Below are positions 37,029-46,230 of a stretch of DNA of 64,000 nucleotides, in pieces. The DNA lies in the NCBI RefSeq assembly GCF_019457475.1, contig NZ_CP080413.1, forward strand, positions 3,224,001 through 3,288,000, given 5' to 3'. The notes beneath the pieces are model-generated. The model was given only the letters and a program-made list of their open reading frames with translations, made no database searches and had not been told where the DNA came from. The stretch is from Shewanella acanthi (GTDB lineage Bacteria; Pseudomonadota; Gammaproteobacteria; Enterobacterales; Shewanellaceae). A program made the translations under genes and the position numbers. Within the stretch, counting starts at the first letter, position 1. Every line of letters begins with the position of its first letter.

Positions 37029-38612
37029 ATGTTAGATGCGAATTTAAAAAATCAACTGCAAACCTACCTGCAAAACCTCAAGAGACCAGTTGAACTTGTC
37101 GTGTCTGCAGATGAAAGCAAAAAGTCTCAAGAATTAGCTAGCTTAGCTAACGACATTGCCAGCCTTTCCTCTTTAGTGAGCATCAAAGAAGCTCAGGGCT
37201 CTCGTACGCCGGCAATGACAGTAGTTAACCCAGAACTCAATACTCAGATTAGCTTTGCTGGTCTGCCTATGGGTCACGAATTTACGTCACTTGTGTTAGC
37301 CCTGCTGCACACGGGTGGACACCCAATCAAACTCAGCGATGAAGTCATTGAGCAGATCCGTAATCTGCCGGGCAAATATGAGTTTGAAACCTATGTATCA
37401 CTCACCTGCCAAAACTGCCCTGACGTAATTCAGGCGCTGAACATGATGGCTGCAATCAACCCGAACATTACCAACGTGATGATCGACGGTGCCCTATTCC
37501 AGGATGAAGTGGCTGAACGTAACGTGATGGCCGTACCTTCGGTGTACTTAAACGGCGAAGTATTTGCCGCGGGTCGCATCAGCATCGGTGAGATCTTAAA
37601 CAAGCTCGATACTGGCGCAGCAAGCCGTAAAGCCGAAGAACTGAGCCAAAAAGCCCCGTACGAAGTCTTAGTTGTTGGTGGGGGCCCTGCTGGGGCTGCG
37701 GCTGCGATTTACGCTGCCCGTAAAGGTCTTCGCACCGGTGTGGTTGCCGATAAATTCGGTGGCCAGGTAAGCGAGACTGTTGGTATCGAAAACTTTATTT
37801 CGGTTAAAGAGACTGAAGGTCCAAAACTGGTGGCTAACCTTGAAGCCCATGTGCGTGACTACGAAGTCGACATCATGGATAACCAAAAAGCCGTTAAACT
37901 GGCGAGCGATGGTTTATTCGAACTGGAACTCGCAAGCGGTGCTAAACTGCGCAGCCGCACCGTTCTTCTAGCCACCGGTGCCCGCTGGCGTGAAATGAAC
38001 GTACCAGGCGAGAAGGAATACCGTGGTAAAGGCGTTGCCTACTGTCCACACTGTGACGGCCCATTATTCAAAGGTAAACGCGTTGCGGTTATCGGTGGCG
38101 GTAACTCAGGTATCGAAGCGGCAATCGACTTAGCAAACATCGTTGAGCATGTCACTGTACTCGAGTTTGATAGCAAACTGCGCGCCGATGACGTATTGCA
38201 ACGTAAAGCGGCCTCTATGGGTAACATCCATATTATTACGCAGGCGTTGACGACCGAAGTGACAGGTGATGGTACCCGTGTAAACGGCCTGAACTACACC
38301 GACCGTGCGACAGGTGAAAACCACCATATCGCGCTAGCAGGTATCTTCGTGCAAATAGGTTTAGTGCCAAACGCTGAATGGTTAAAGGGTACTGTGGAAT
38401 TAACCCCACACGGCGAAATCATCGTCGATGAGCGCGGCCAAACCTCTATCCCAGGTGTATTTGCCGCAGGTGACGTGACTAACTCACCTTACAAGCAAAT
38501 CATCATCGCTATGGGTAGCGGTGCCAATGCTTCACTGGGTGCGTTTGATTACTTAATCCGCCACAGCGATGACAGCACTGAAACAAAAAGCACAGATACA
38601 AAAGCAGCTTAA
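37029..38612 (+). CDS. ahpF: Alkyl hydroperoxide reductase subunit F
   Basis: NADH-dependent flavoprotein disulfide reductase for AhpC. 527 residues. The N-terminal double thioredoxin-fold domain has the CQNCP centre (C127, C130). FAD binding follows at about 213 ([14 protein letters not shown]), the redox pair in [10 protein letters not shown] at about 340, NADH motif [14 protein letters not shown], and C-terminal FAD contact [15 protein letters not shown]. Complete. Downstream of ahpC through the structured spacer, ended by a strong terminator. Confidence 0.97.
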   Translation: MLDANLKNQLQTYLQNLKRPVELVVSADESKKSQELASLANDIASLSSLVSIKEAQGSRTPAMTVVNPELNTQISFAGLPMGHEFTSLVLALLHTGGHPIKLSDEVIEQIRNLPGKYEFETYVSLTCQNCPDVIQALNMMAAINPNITNVMIDGALFQDEVAERNVMAVPSVYLNGEVFAAGRISIGEILNKLDTGAASRKAEELSQKAPYEVLVVGGGPAGAAAAIYAARKGLRTGVVADKFGGQVSETVGIENFISVKETEGPKLVANLEAHVRDYEVDIMDNQKAVKLASDGLFELELASGAKLRSRTVLLATGARWREMNVPGEKEYRGKGVAYCPHCDGPLFKGKRVAVIGGGNSGIEAAIDLANIVEHVTVLEFDSKLRADDVLQRKAASMGNIHIITQALTTEVTGDGTRVNGLNYTDRATGENHHIALAGIFVQIGLVPNAEWLKGTVELTPHGEIIVDERGQTSIPGVFAAGDVTNSPYKQIIIAMGSGANASLGAFDYLIRHSDDSTETKSTDTKAA

Positions 38613-38666
38613 TCAATCGATTAAGCAATGAAATCTAAACTTGATTTCAAGTATAGATTTCAAAAG

Positions 38667-38692
38667 AAAAGCCAGCGAAAGCTGGCTTTTTT
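38667..38692 (+). terminator. Terminator of ahpF
   Basis: AAAAGCCAGC-GAAA-GCTGGCTTTT hairpin with a GNRA-type loop and a T run, 55 bases after the stop. Confidence 0.93.
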
Positions 38693-38753
38693 GTTTGCTC
38701 ATTTGCGCCTCAAACAATGCAATTCATCTGCTTCGATGACTGTTAACCACAAG

Positions 38754-40478
38754 CTACATTGGCTCGATTTGCTCTACCATGAGTTGCAGCGAGAAGTTAC
38801 CGCGGTACTCATTCACATCCAGTTTGTAGACGATTCGCGCATGGGAAATCGTCGCATCCGGCCAAGTGTGTAAATCCACATTAAAGGCGATAGCATCGAG
38901 CATCACAGCGCCGCACTCGGTTTCGAGCACCAGCTTCAAGTGGCGCTCACCGACAATCCGCTGCTGAATAATTCTAAAATAGCCATCGAACATCGGCTCC
39001 TCAAAGGATTGTCCCCAAGGGCCGGCATTACGTAACAGCTGCGCTAGCTCAAGGGTTAAATCGGTGGGAGTCAGCTCGCCGTCCGAGAATAACTCGCCGG
39101 TGAGTTGCTCAGGCTTCAATTGCTCGCGCACCGCATCATCATAGGCCTTGGCAAACTGGGCAAAACCGCCCGCTTTTAGGGTTAATCCTGCCGCCATCGC
39201 ATGGCCGCCGAACTTAATGATAAGGCCAGGGTGGCGGGCATTGACTAGCTCCAGCAGGTCGCGCATATGCAAGCCCTTAATAGAGCGCGCAGAACCTTTA
39301 ATCTCACCATTTCCTGCATCGGCAAAGGCGATTACTGGCCTGTGGTATTTATCCTTAATTCGCGAGGCTAAAATCCCAATTACGCCCTGGTGCCAATCCT
39401 CTTGGAATAACGCAATCCCCCAGGGGAGCTCATCTTCATTGAGCTTTAAATATTCGAGGCTCTTAAGCGCCTCCTGCTGCATGCCAACCTCAAGCTCACG
39501 GCGCTCTTGGTTTAAGCCATCGAGCTCCGATGCCATCCGCCGCGCATACATAATGTCTTCACAGAGCAGGGTTTCAACCCCGAGCGCCATTTCATCGAGC
39601 CTGCCCGCCGCATTTAGCCTTGGCCCGACGGCAAAGCCAAAATCCGAGGCCACAATACGGGCGGGATTGCGTTTCGCAACCTCAAGCAGCGCCGTGATCC
39701 CTACGCGGCAACGACCGCTACGCACCCTTTGTAAACCTGCCTCGACCAAGATGCGGTTATTAGCATCGAGCGAGACCACATCCGCGACTGTGCCTAGGGC
39801 AACAATGTCGAGCAATGTCCCTAGATTAGGCTCGGCTATGCCGCGTCTTTCATACCAGTTTCGGGATCGAAGCTCCGCGCGAAGCGCCGTCATCAAATAA
39901 AAGGCAACTCCCACTCCGGCAATCGACTTACTGGCAAACTGGCAGCCCTGCTGATTCGGATTCACAATCGCATCGGCGAGCGGCAGACTTTGCCCTGGCA
40001 GATGGTGATCGGTAATGACCACCTGCATACCGAAGGCTTTAGCCGCTGCGACACCCTCGATGGATGAAATACCGTTATCGACCGTGATTAATAGTTCTGC
40101 TTGTTTCGAAGCCGCAACGGCGACAATTTCAGGGCTTAGGCCATAGCCATAGTCGAAGCGATTCGGAATAAGGAAATCCACTTTAACGGCCCCCATCATC
40201 CGCAGTGCTAGCAAACACACACTGGTTGAGGTTGCGCCGTCGGCATCAAAATCGCCGACGATCAAAATCGATTTATCCTGCTCAATGGCGTCGGCAACAA
40301 GCTTTGCTGCATCCGTTAAACCGAGCATAGTCTCGGGTCTTAGCAGCCCTTTAAGGCCAAGTTCACACTCATGGGACTTGACACCACGGCGAGCATAAAG
40401 CTGCCTTAAGAGTGGCGGTAGATGGGCGGGTAAATGGCTATCATCAACGGTTTTTCGACGGACAATCTTATGGATCAA
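38754..40478 (-). CDS. recJ: Single-stranded-DNA-specific exonuclease RecJ
   Basis: A 5'-3' ssDNA exonuclease for recombination and mismatch repair. DHH-family motifs are intact: VGDFDADGATST, DNGISS, TDHHLPG and the DHHA1 part (IKFGGHAMAAGLTL). I place the start at TTG 40478-40476, giving 574 residues beginning IHKIVRRKT, close to the normal family length. A longer frame begins at GTG 40553, but that codon lies inside the dsbC terminator hairpin and would add 25 hydrophobic residues not typical of RecJ. Third in the conserved xerD-dsbC-recJ order. Confidence 0.93.
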   Translation of the reverse strand: MIHKIVRRKTVDDSHLPAHLPPLLRQLYARRGVKSHECELGLKGLLRPETMLGLTDAAKLVADAIEQDKSILIVGDFDADGATSTSVCLLALRMMGAVKVDFLIPNRFDYGYGLSPEIVAVAASKQAELLITVDNGISSIEGVAAAKAFGMQVVITDHHLPGQSLPLADAIVNPNQQGCQFASKSIAGVGVAFYLMTALRAELRSRNWYERRGIAEPNLGTLLDIVALGTVADVVSLDANNRILVEAGLQRVRSGRCRVGITALLEVAKRNPARIVASDFGFAVGPRLNAAGRLDEMALGVETLLCEDIMYARRMASELDGLNQERRELEVGMQQEALKSLEYLKLNEDELPWGIALFQEDWHQGVIGILASRIKDKYHRPVIAFADAGNGEIKGSARSIKGLHMRDLLELVNARHPGLIIKFGGHAMAAGLTLKAGGFAQFAKAYDDAVREQLKPEQLTGELFSDGELTPTDLTLELAQLLRNAGPWGQSFEEPMFDGYFRIIQQRIVGERHLKLVLETECGAVMLDAIAFNVDLHTWPDATISHARIVYKLDVNEYRGNFSLQLMVEQIEPM

Positions 40479-40534
40479 GGGCGACAAACTCTTTGTAAAT
40501 AATGGGGACTTCGTTAATAGGGAGGATAACAAAA

Positions 40535-40557
40535 AGGTGAGCCTTAAGCTCACCTTT
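40535..40557 (-). terminator. Terminator between dsbC and recJ
   Basis: On the minus strand, AAAGGTGAGC pairs with GCTCACCTTT (loop TTAAG region), followed by TTG. It lies 38 bases after the dsbC stop. The stem overlaps the in-frame GTG sometimes offered as a recJ start. Confidence 0.75.
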
Positions 40558-40594
40558 CAATAGATAATTTTAGACGCTTAGATGCGTGCTTGGA

Positions 40595-41350
40595 TTAGCG
40601 ACGCGATTCTAAGGTGCGCAGCAGATCGGCTGGCGGTTGATAACCTGGTACCATGTTACCATCTTCAAGCACCATAGCAGGCGTACCATTAACACCGAAA
40701 GTAGCACCTAGGTTATATTGCTCAGCAATTTTGGCATCACAAGTAGCAGAAGAGATTTTTTTACCGGCCTTAGCTTCTGTCATCGCCTTTAATGGCTCCT
40801 TCGCACACCAGATAGCTTCCATCTCGTCAGCATTCGCCGAAGGCACGCCCGCACGCGGGAAGGCTAAGTAGCGAATGGTAATCCCTAGCTTGTTGTAGTC
40901 GGCCATTTGGCTATGCAATTTACGGCAGTAACCGCAGCTAACATCGGTAAACACTGTCACTACGTGTTTTTCATCCTTGGCCTTGTAAACCAGCATATGG
41001 TCTTCCAATGGCTTCATCATTTCTAGACGAGGGCCAGCCATGGCAGACTCAGTCAGGTTTTTCATGCCCTTATCCATATCGTAAAGGCTACCGTGGAACA
41101 GTTTAGACCCGTCACGACTGATATAGAGTACACCACGGTTAGTCATCGCTTGGTACAGGCCATCAATCGGTGAGTCCTGCATTGAAATCACGTCAAGATC
41201 CAGCATCTGGCTGAGTTTTTGCTTAATCGCAGCGGTGTCAGGCGCTGATGTGTCAGACTTTGGCGCAGTGTCTGCGCTAGCAAAAGGCGCAACCGCTATA
41301 GGCAGAGCAACAAGGGCGAAAACTAAGGATAAGGCTCGGGTCAACTTCAT
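40595..41350 (-). CDS. dsbC: Thiol:disulfide interchange protein DsbC
   Basis: Periplasmic disulfide isomerase. 251 residues from ATG 41350 (AGGACG upstream; a longer frame to 41383 is rejected). Signal peptide about 1-26 (PFASA-DT). The dimerisation domain is followed by a thioredoxin fold with active site CGYC (C139/C142, TDVSCGYCRKLH) and a cis-Pro loop in VNGTPAMVL. A second Cys pair (IWCAKEP and ATCDAK) matches the structural disulfide of DsbC. Between xerD and recJ as in other gammaproteobacteria. Confidence 0.95.
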   Translation of the reverse strand: MKLTRALSLVFALVALPIAVAPFASADTAPKSDTSAPDTAAIKQKLSQMLDLDVISMQDSPIDGLYQAMTNRGVLYISRDGSKLFHGSLYDMDKGMKNLTESAMAGPRLEMMKPLEDHMLVYKAKDEKHVVTVFTDVSCGYCRKLHSQMADYNKLGITIRYLAFPRAGVPSANADEMEAIWCAKEPLKAMTEAKAGKKISSATCDAKIAEQYNLGATFGVNGTPAMVLEDGNMVPGYQPPADLLRTLESRR

Positions 41351-41572
41351 GGGACGTCCTATAAATTGATATCGCAACGGCAAGTAATTGGGTCATTTGT
41401 TCGATTTTTGTTCGACGATTACCAGACTTTGTATTCGACTTTTCATTCGGTAATGTAATAGACCCTGCATGGGGGCAAAAAGTTACAGACAAGCCATTAA
41501 GAATGCAACTTTATACTGTAACTAAATGAGTGAGAAATACCTTCGCTCAATCACTTAAAATGGCACTCCACC

Positions 41573-42493
41573 TTAACCTCGGGGATGGTGCTGTTGATGC
41601 AGCTCCTGCAATCTTGCCCTTGCCACATGGGTATAAATTTGAGTTGTTGAAAGATCGCTATGTCCCAGCAAAAGCTGCACAACCCTTAAGTCGGCGCCGT
41701 GGTTTAGTAGGTGAGTAGCAAAGGCATGACGTAGTGTGTGGGGTGAAAGCTCGGTTTCGATTCCCGCCCTCAGGGCATAGAGTTTAATTCGATGCCAAAA
41801 GGTTTGACGGGTCATCATCTGTGCGCGATTTGAAGGAAATACCACGTCAGACTGACCGCCTTTCAAGAGCTCTGGGCGAGCATATTTGAGGTATTGCTCT
41901 ACCTCAGTAATAGCCAGTTCGCCCATGGGCACTAAGCGCTCCTTGCCCCCCTTACCCACAATCCGTACTAAGCCTTGGCGCAGACTCATTTGCTCCATGG
42001 TGAGTCCCACCAGCTCGCTCACCCGTAATCCAGTGGCATACAAGAGTTCGAGCATTGCCTTATCGCGACATTCGATAGGGTCTTCCACATTGGGCTCACC
42101 GAGTAATCTATCGACTTGGGCTTCACTTAAGGAGTCGGGTAACTGAGGGCTTAATTTAGGCGACTCGATTAAGGCCATGGGATCGGTCGAGATCTGTTTA
42201 GTCTGTACTAGGTAAGTGTAAAATCGCCTTAAGCTACTGAGGAGCCTTGCACTACTGGTGCGGGCAAACTTCTGCTCGACCCGAAAGGCTAGATAATCCC
42301 TGACATCACCTTGGGTAACATCGACTAACTTTCTTCCACGTTCAAATTGATAACGGTCGAAATGACGTAAATCGGTGCGATAGGCATTGAGGGTGTTGTC
42401 ACTTAAGCCCTTACTGGACCATAGATCATCGAGAAATGCATCAATTAACGGATCGCACTGGTAGGACTGTTCGCCCTGAGAGGTTTTAGCCAC
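41573..42493 (-). CDS. xerD: Site-specific tyrosine recombinase XerD
   Basis: Resolves chromosome dimers at dif with XerC and FtsK. 306 residues. All catalytic residues are present: Arg157 (ATGLRVSEL), Lys181 (VGKGGKER), His252 and Arg255 (SPHTLRHAFATH), His278 (LLGHSDLST) and Tyr287 (TTQIYTHV). GTG start at 42493 with GGAG upstream. Heads the xerD-dsbC-recJ cluster; brnQ upstream ends in a terminator. Confidence 0.95.
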   Translation of the reverse strand: MAKTSQGEQSYQCDPLIDAFLDDLWSSKGLSDNTLNAYRTDLRHFDRYQFERGRKLVDVTQGDVRDYLAFRVEQKFARTSSARLLSSLRRFYTYLVQTKQISTDPMALIESPKLSPQLPDSLSEAQVDRLLGEPNVEDPIECRDKAMLELLYATGLRVSELVGLTMEQMSLRQGLVRIVGKGGKERLVPMGELAITEVEQYLKYARPELLKGGQSDVVFPSNRAQMMTRQTFWHRIKLYALRAGIETELSPHTLRHAFATHLLNHGADLRVVQLLLGHSDLSTTQIYTHVARARLQELHQQHHPRG

Positions 42494-42504
42494 AAAAACT
42501 CCAT

Positions 42505-42533
42505 AAAAAACGGCGTATTCAAAGGATACGCCG
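42505..42533 (-). terminator. Terminator of brnQ
   Basis: CGGCGTAT/ATACGCCG stem (42511-42518 with 42526-42533), followed on the minus strand by TTTTTTATGG. It lies between brnQ and xerD. Confidence 0.88.
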
Positions 42534-42573
42534 TCGATATTAACTTAACAGCCCCGCTAAAGGGAGGGCTAAC

Positions 42574-43983
42574 TTAAACTGTTGTCGCTTGCTGTGGTTT
42601 ACCAACAAATAAGCACAACACAATCACTATCGCCGTCGGCATTAACCATGCCATGCCCTCTTCATATAAAGGCAATTTAGACAGGGCTGGCGCCATGCCG
42701 TTAACTAAATCAACAAAGCCTTGGGCTAAGCCATTGGTTGCCTGACCGTTTTCACCAACTAAGCCTCCCGCAGCGACTTTCATGCCGTCTAAGATACCGA
42801 AGAACAGCGCAACCAATAAGGCTGCACGGTGGGAAAACTGCGGATTACGGAAAAAGCCCGTTAAGAAGGTCACAGCAACCAAAGCAATGGCTACAGGATA
42901 AACCGTCATCAGCACGGGAATACTGATAGAAATCAGTTGAGTTAAACCAACGTTTGCCACCAGTGCACAAATGACGCTGAAGAAAATCACCAAGAAACGA
43001 TAAGATAATTTCGGCATTAACTCGTTGAAGAACTCTGAGCACGCACTCACTAAGCCCACCGCAGTGGTTAAACAGGCTAAGGTCACAACAGTCGATAATA
43101 GTACAGTACCTAGGCCGCCAAACTCATGAGTCACATAGTTAGTTAATATCTCACCGCCATTTTTAGCACCCGCTGCGATATCACCCGCAGTTGCCCCGAG
43201 GAAAAACAGTGAAACATAGACAAAGGCTAAACCGCTCGCGGCGATTAACGCTGCGCGAATAAGATACTTAGTTTGCGCAGCCGGTGCATCAACGCCCTTC
43301 TTACGCAGAATATCGATAATCAGCATACCAAACATCAAAGACGCCAAGGTATCCATAGTGTTGTAGCCTTCTAGCACCCCCTTGGTCAGCGGATGACGGG
43401 CATATTCGGCAACAGGAACACCTGCATCCACTGCAGGCAAAAACATCACTGAAATAGCTAGGCCGACTAAAAGAGTTAACAAAATTGGGGTTAACACTTT
43501 ACCCACGCTGTCGAGCAATTTGCCGGGGAATAGCGCCAGCAACATAGTCACGATGAAAAAGCCCAAGGTATAAAGCAGTTGTGACAGATTAAGCTCTGTT
43601 GAGCCAAACATGATGGTCGCGGTGGTATTGTCGATAAAGGGCTTAGCGCCAATTTCATAAGCTACAAGGCCGGTACGCGGCGCCGCAAATGCAGGCCCAA
43701 TGATGATATAAATAGCCACAGCCAGCGCGGTTGCAGCAAATACTGGCAGCATCGCCATAACCTTACCTTGAGCCTTAGCAACAGCGATGAGCCCGACTAA
43801 AGGTAAACCTACGGCAGTGATGAGAAAACCTAACATGGCGAGGGGCATATTTTGCCCAGCTAACATTCCTGCGAATGGCGGGAAAATCAAGTTACCCGCC
43901 CCTAAGAAAAATGCAAAGGTCATAAAACCTAAGCCTAATGTATCAGAGATACTCATGTGATTGTGTTGCACTGAAAGCCCCAT
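42574..43983 (-). CDS. brnQ: Branched-chain amino acid transporter BrnQ (LIVCS family)
   Basis: Sodium-coupled importer of Leu, Ile and Val in the inner membrane. 469 residues with about twelve hydrophobic segments. The family opening LGLGFMTFAFFLGAGNLIFPP and the GLPLVGLIAVAKAQGK stretch are clear. The start was kept at ATG 43983; an ATG nine codons downstream is possible and neither has a good ribosome site. Confidence 0.93.
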   Translation of the reverse strand: MGLSVQHNHMSISDTLGLGFMTFAFFLGAGNLIFPPFAGMLAGQNMPLAMLGFLITAVGLPLVGLIAVAKAQGKVMAMLPVFAATALAVAIYIIIGPAFAAPRTGLVAYEIGAKPFIDNTTATIMFGSTELNLSQLLYTLGFFIVTMLLALFPGKLLDSVGKVLTPILLTLLVGLAISVMFLPAVDAGVPVAEYARHPLTKGVLEGYNTMDTLASLMFGMLIIDILRKKGVDAPAAQTKYLIRAALIAASGLAFVYVSLFFLGATAGDIAAGAKNGGEILTNYVTHEFGGLGTVLLSTVVTLACLTTAVGLVSACSEFFNELMPKLSYRFLVIFFSVICALVANVGLTQLISISIPVLMTVYPVAIALVAVTFLTGFFRNPQFSHRAALLVALFFGILDGMKVAAGGLVGENGQATNGLAQGFVDLVNGMAPALSKLPLYEEGMAWLMPTAIVIVLCLFVGKPQQATTV

Positions 43984-44500
43984 CTTGTCTTATTGTTTTC
44001 AATAAACTTAATTGATCCTGTGACTATTCGCCACAGCTAAAACGTCAAGCCGCACGCGCGTTTAATTATGTTTACACTATAAAAGAAGTAAATATTTAAA
44101 CGACTGATGAACAATTAACCAAATGAAAAGTAAAAACGACTAATCTGACGATTATTTGATCTAAAACCCCACTAAACGTACCGATACATATTAAATCGAT
44201 TGAAAATGGGGGCAGAACTAATATCAAAATAAATAGAGCAATACAACCAATTCGACATTTTATGCTCAAAAAAGCAGACAGTTGATAACGCCATGCTAAT
44301 CAAGGGTTACCAAAATAACAATTTATGCCTTGCAACTTGTCCACTCGCCATCAATGCAGCATAAAATGTCAAAAAATATCTGTTTTTTATATTAAAAAAC
44401 TACAGAAAGCAGGGTATAAAATCGTTAGCCAAATGCCCATGTATCCCCTTAGAATGGCGTTTGTATTAGCTCCCTTCACTCAATGTAGTAATAAGTATTC
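43984..44500. other. Divergent intergenic region, brnQ to trmN6
   Basis: No convincing gene; AT-rich. It contains an exact 12-base inverted repeat, GACATTTTATGC (44254-44265) and GCATAAAATGTC (44359-44370), which could pair across a 93-base loop. No promoter could be assigned with confidence. Confidence 0.5.
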
Positions 44501-45211
44501 ATGCCATTTACCTTTAAACAATTCCACATTGATGACCTAAGTTGCGGCATGGCCGTCAGTACCGATGGGGTCCTTTTGGGGGCTTGGGCGCCGCTAGGCA
44601 AAGCAAAACACATTCTCGATATCGGAGCTGGTAGTGGCCTGTTAAGTTTGATGGCGGCGCAGCGCAGTCAAGCCGCTATTACAAGTGTCGAATTAGATCC
44701 GAAAGCCGCTGAAGCCTGCCGTTATAACATTAGCAACAGCCCATGGCAGAACAGGTGTAAGGTAATTGAGGGCGATATTTTAAGCCTTTGTCAAAACCTG
44801 CAATATCAAGCATATTTCGATCATATTATTTGTAACCCGCCCTATTTTGAGCATGGCCCTAAAGCCATTGACAATCAGCGAGCAATGGCAAGACACACGG
44901 ATTCCCTTAGCTTTAGCCAATTACTCCAATCCATTGAATTTTGCCTAAGCTTTGATGGCCAAGCGAGTATAGTGCTACCAGTACAAAGTATTCCGCGCTT
45001 TATGACCTGCTTGAATCATTCGGGGCTCAATGCCATAGAACGGGTAGCAGTAAAAAGTGTTGTGGGTAAAACGGCTAATCGCATGCTGTTATTACTGGGC
45101 AAGGGGGAAAAAGCGCATTGCAAAGAGAGTGAGCTGTGCGTTCGCACAAATGACGGTGACTACACAGATGAGATGGTTGCCTTAACCAAAGATTTTTATC
45201 TTAAGCTTTAA
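44501..45211 (+). CDS. trmN6: tRNA1(Val) (adenine(37)-N(6))-methyltransferase TrmN6
   Basis: Modifies A37 of tRNA-Val with SAM. 236 residues. The family opening [19 protein letters not shown] is present, followed by motif [19 protein letters not shown], the acidic SVELDPKA, and the adenine-N6 catalytic motif NPPY (Asn112-Tyr115). Complete and normal length. Converges with the HD-GYP gene, with three bases between. Confidence 0.93.
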   Translation: MPFTFKQFHIDDLSCGMAVSTDGVLLGAWAPLGKAKHILDIGAGSGLLSLMAAQRSQAAITSVELDPKAAEACRYNISNSPWQNRCKVIEGDILSLCQNLQYQAYFDHIICNPPYFEHGPKAIDNQRAMARHTDSLSFSQLLQSIEFCLSFDGQASIVLPVQSIPRFMTCLNHSGLNAIERVAVKSVVGKTANRMLLLLGKGEKAHCKESELCVRTNDGDYTDEMVALTKDFYLKL

Positions 45212-45214
45212 GTG

Positions 45215-46225
45215 CTAGGTATCCAGCCATTTATCTTTAACTTCAATAAATAACTCGAGGTTTTCTGTAAATAGTTTGACCAACTCTGGATCGAAATGAA
45301 TCCCACTTTGGCTTTGAATATAAGCCACGGTTTTGTCAATCGACCACGCCTCCTTATAGGGGCGCTTACAGGTTAGCGCATCAAACACATCGGCCAGCGC
45401 CACTATGCGCCCTTCTAATGGGATATCCTCGCCTTTTAATCCCTTAGGGTAACCCGAACCGTCCCATTTCTCATGGTGGGTTAAGGCAACCGATTTTGCT
45501 AATCTTAACAGCTCAGAATCCACATCCCCGATAATCTGGGCGCCAATGAGCGGATGGGTTTTCATTACCTCAAACTCTTCCTGCGTCAGCTTGCCTGGCT
45601 TTGAGAGGATACTATCGGGGATACCAATTTTACCAATATCATGCATAGGGGCGGCATGCAGCAAATCATCGGCCTGTGTCTCACTTATCCCACAGGCAAG
45701 GGCAAGAATTTTGGAATAATGACTCATACGAATCACATGGGTGCCAGTTTCATTATCCTTGTATTCCGCTGCGCGACCTAAACGCTGTATAACCTGCAAC
45801 CGAGTGCGACGCAGCTCATCGGCCTGCACCAGTGATAGATGGTTCTTTACCCGAGCCTTTACTATGGTGGCAGAAATGGGCTTAACAATATAATCGACAC
45901 CCCCTACGGCAAATCCCGCGGCCTCATCGTGCTCGTCATTAAGCGCCGTCACAAAAATAACCGGTATAGCTTGGGTAGTTGGGTCGCGCTTTAATGCCTG
46001 ACACACCTCAATCCCCGTCATATTAGGCATCATAATATCGAGTAAGATTAAGGCAGGATGTTCAAGCTTGGCTAGCCTAAGCGCTTCTTCACCACTCTTG
46101 GCAAATACCAGCTGGTAATCCTGATGCAGGACTTGTTTTAACACCCGCAAATTCACGGGTTCATCATCCACTAATAGCAGGGTCTTCTTACTCGTCTGAA
46201 CGTCGCGCAATATTGCATTGTTCAT
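45215..46225 (-). CDS. Response regulator with HD-GYP phosphodiesterase domain
   Basis: 336 residues. The receiver domain (15-130) has VDDE and phospho-acceptor Asp63 (LLDIMMPNMTG). The HD-GYP domain (about 150-330) has the HD pair His195-Asp196 (MHDIGKIG), HHEKWDGSGYP (250-260) and the downstream GRIVALADVFDAL. All residues for c-di-GMP hydrolysis are present. The RpfG-like layout implies phosphorylation-controlled c-di-GMP degradation. Five bases after the MHYT hybrid kinase gene, the obvious partner. Confidence 0.93.
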   Translation of the reverse strand: MNNAILRDVQTSKKTLLLVDDEPVNLRVLKQVLHQDYQLVFAKSGEEALRLAKLEHPALILLDIMMPNMTGIEVCQALKRDPTTQAIPVIFVTALNDEHDEAAGFAVGGVDYIVKPISATIVKARVKNHLSLVQADELRRTRLQVIQRLGRAAEYKDNETGTHVIRMSHYSKILALACGISETQADDLLHAAPMHDIGKIGIPDSILSKPGKLTQEEFEVMKTHPLIGAQIIGDVDSELLRLAKSVALTHHEKWDGSGYPKGLKGEDIPLEGRIVALADVFDALTCKRPYKEAWSIDKTVAYIQSQSGIHFDPELVKLFTENLELFIEVKDKWLDT

Positions 46226-46230
46226 GCTCG

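Noticed and set aside
39148..39900. 250-codon plus-strand frame opposite recJ
   Set aside because: Ser/Arg/Pro-rich translation typical of antisense of a conserved gene; recJ motifs are intact on the minus strand.
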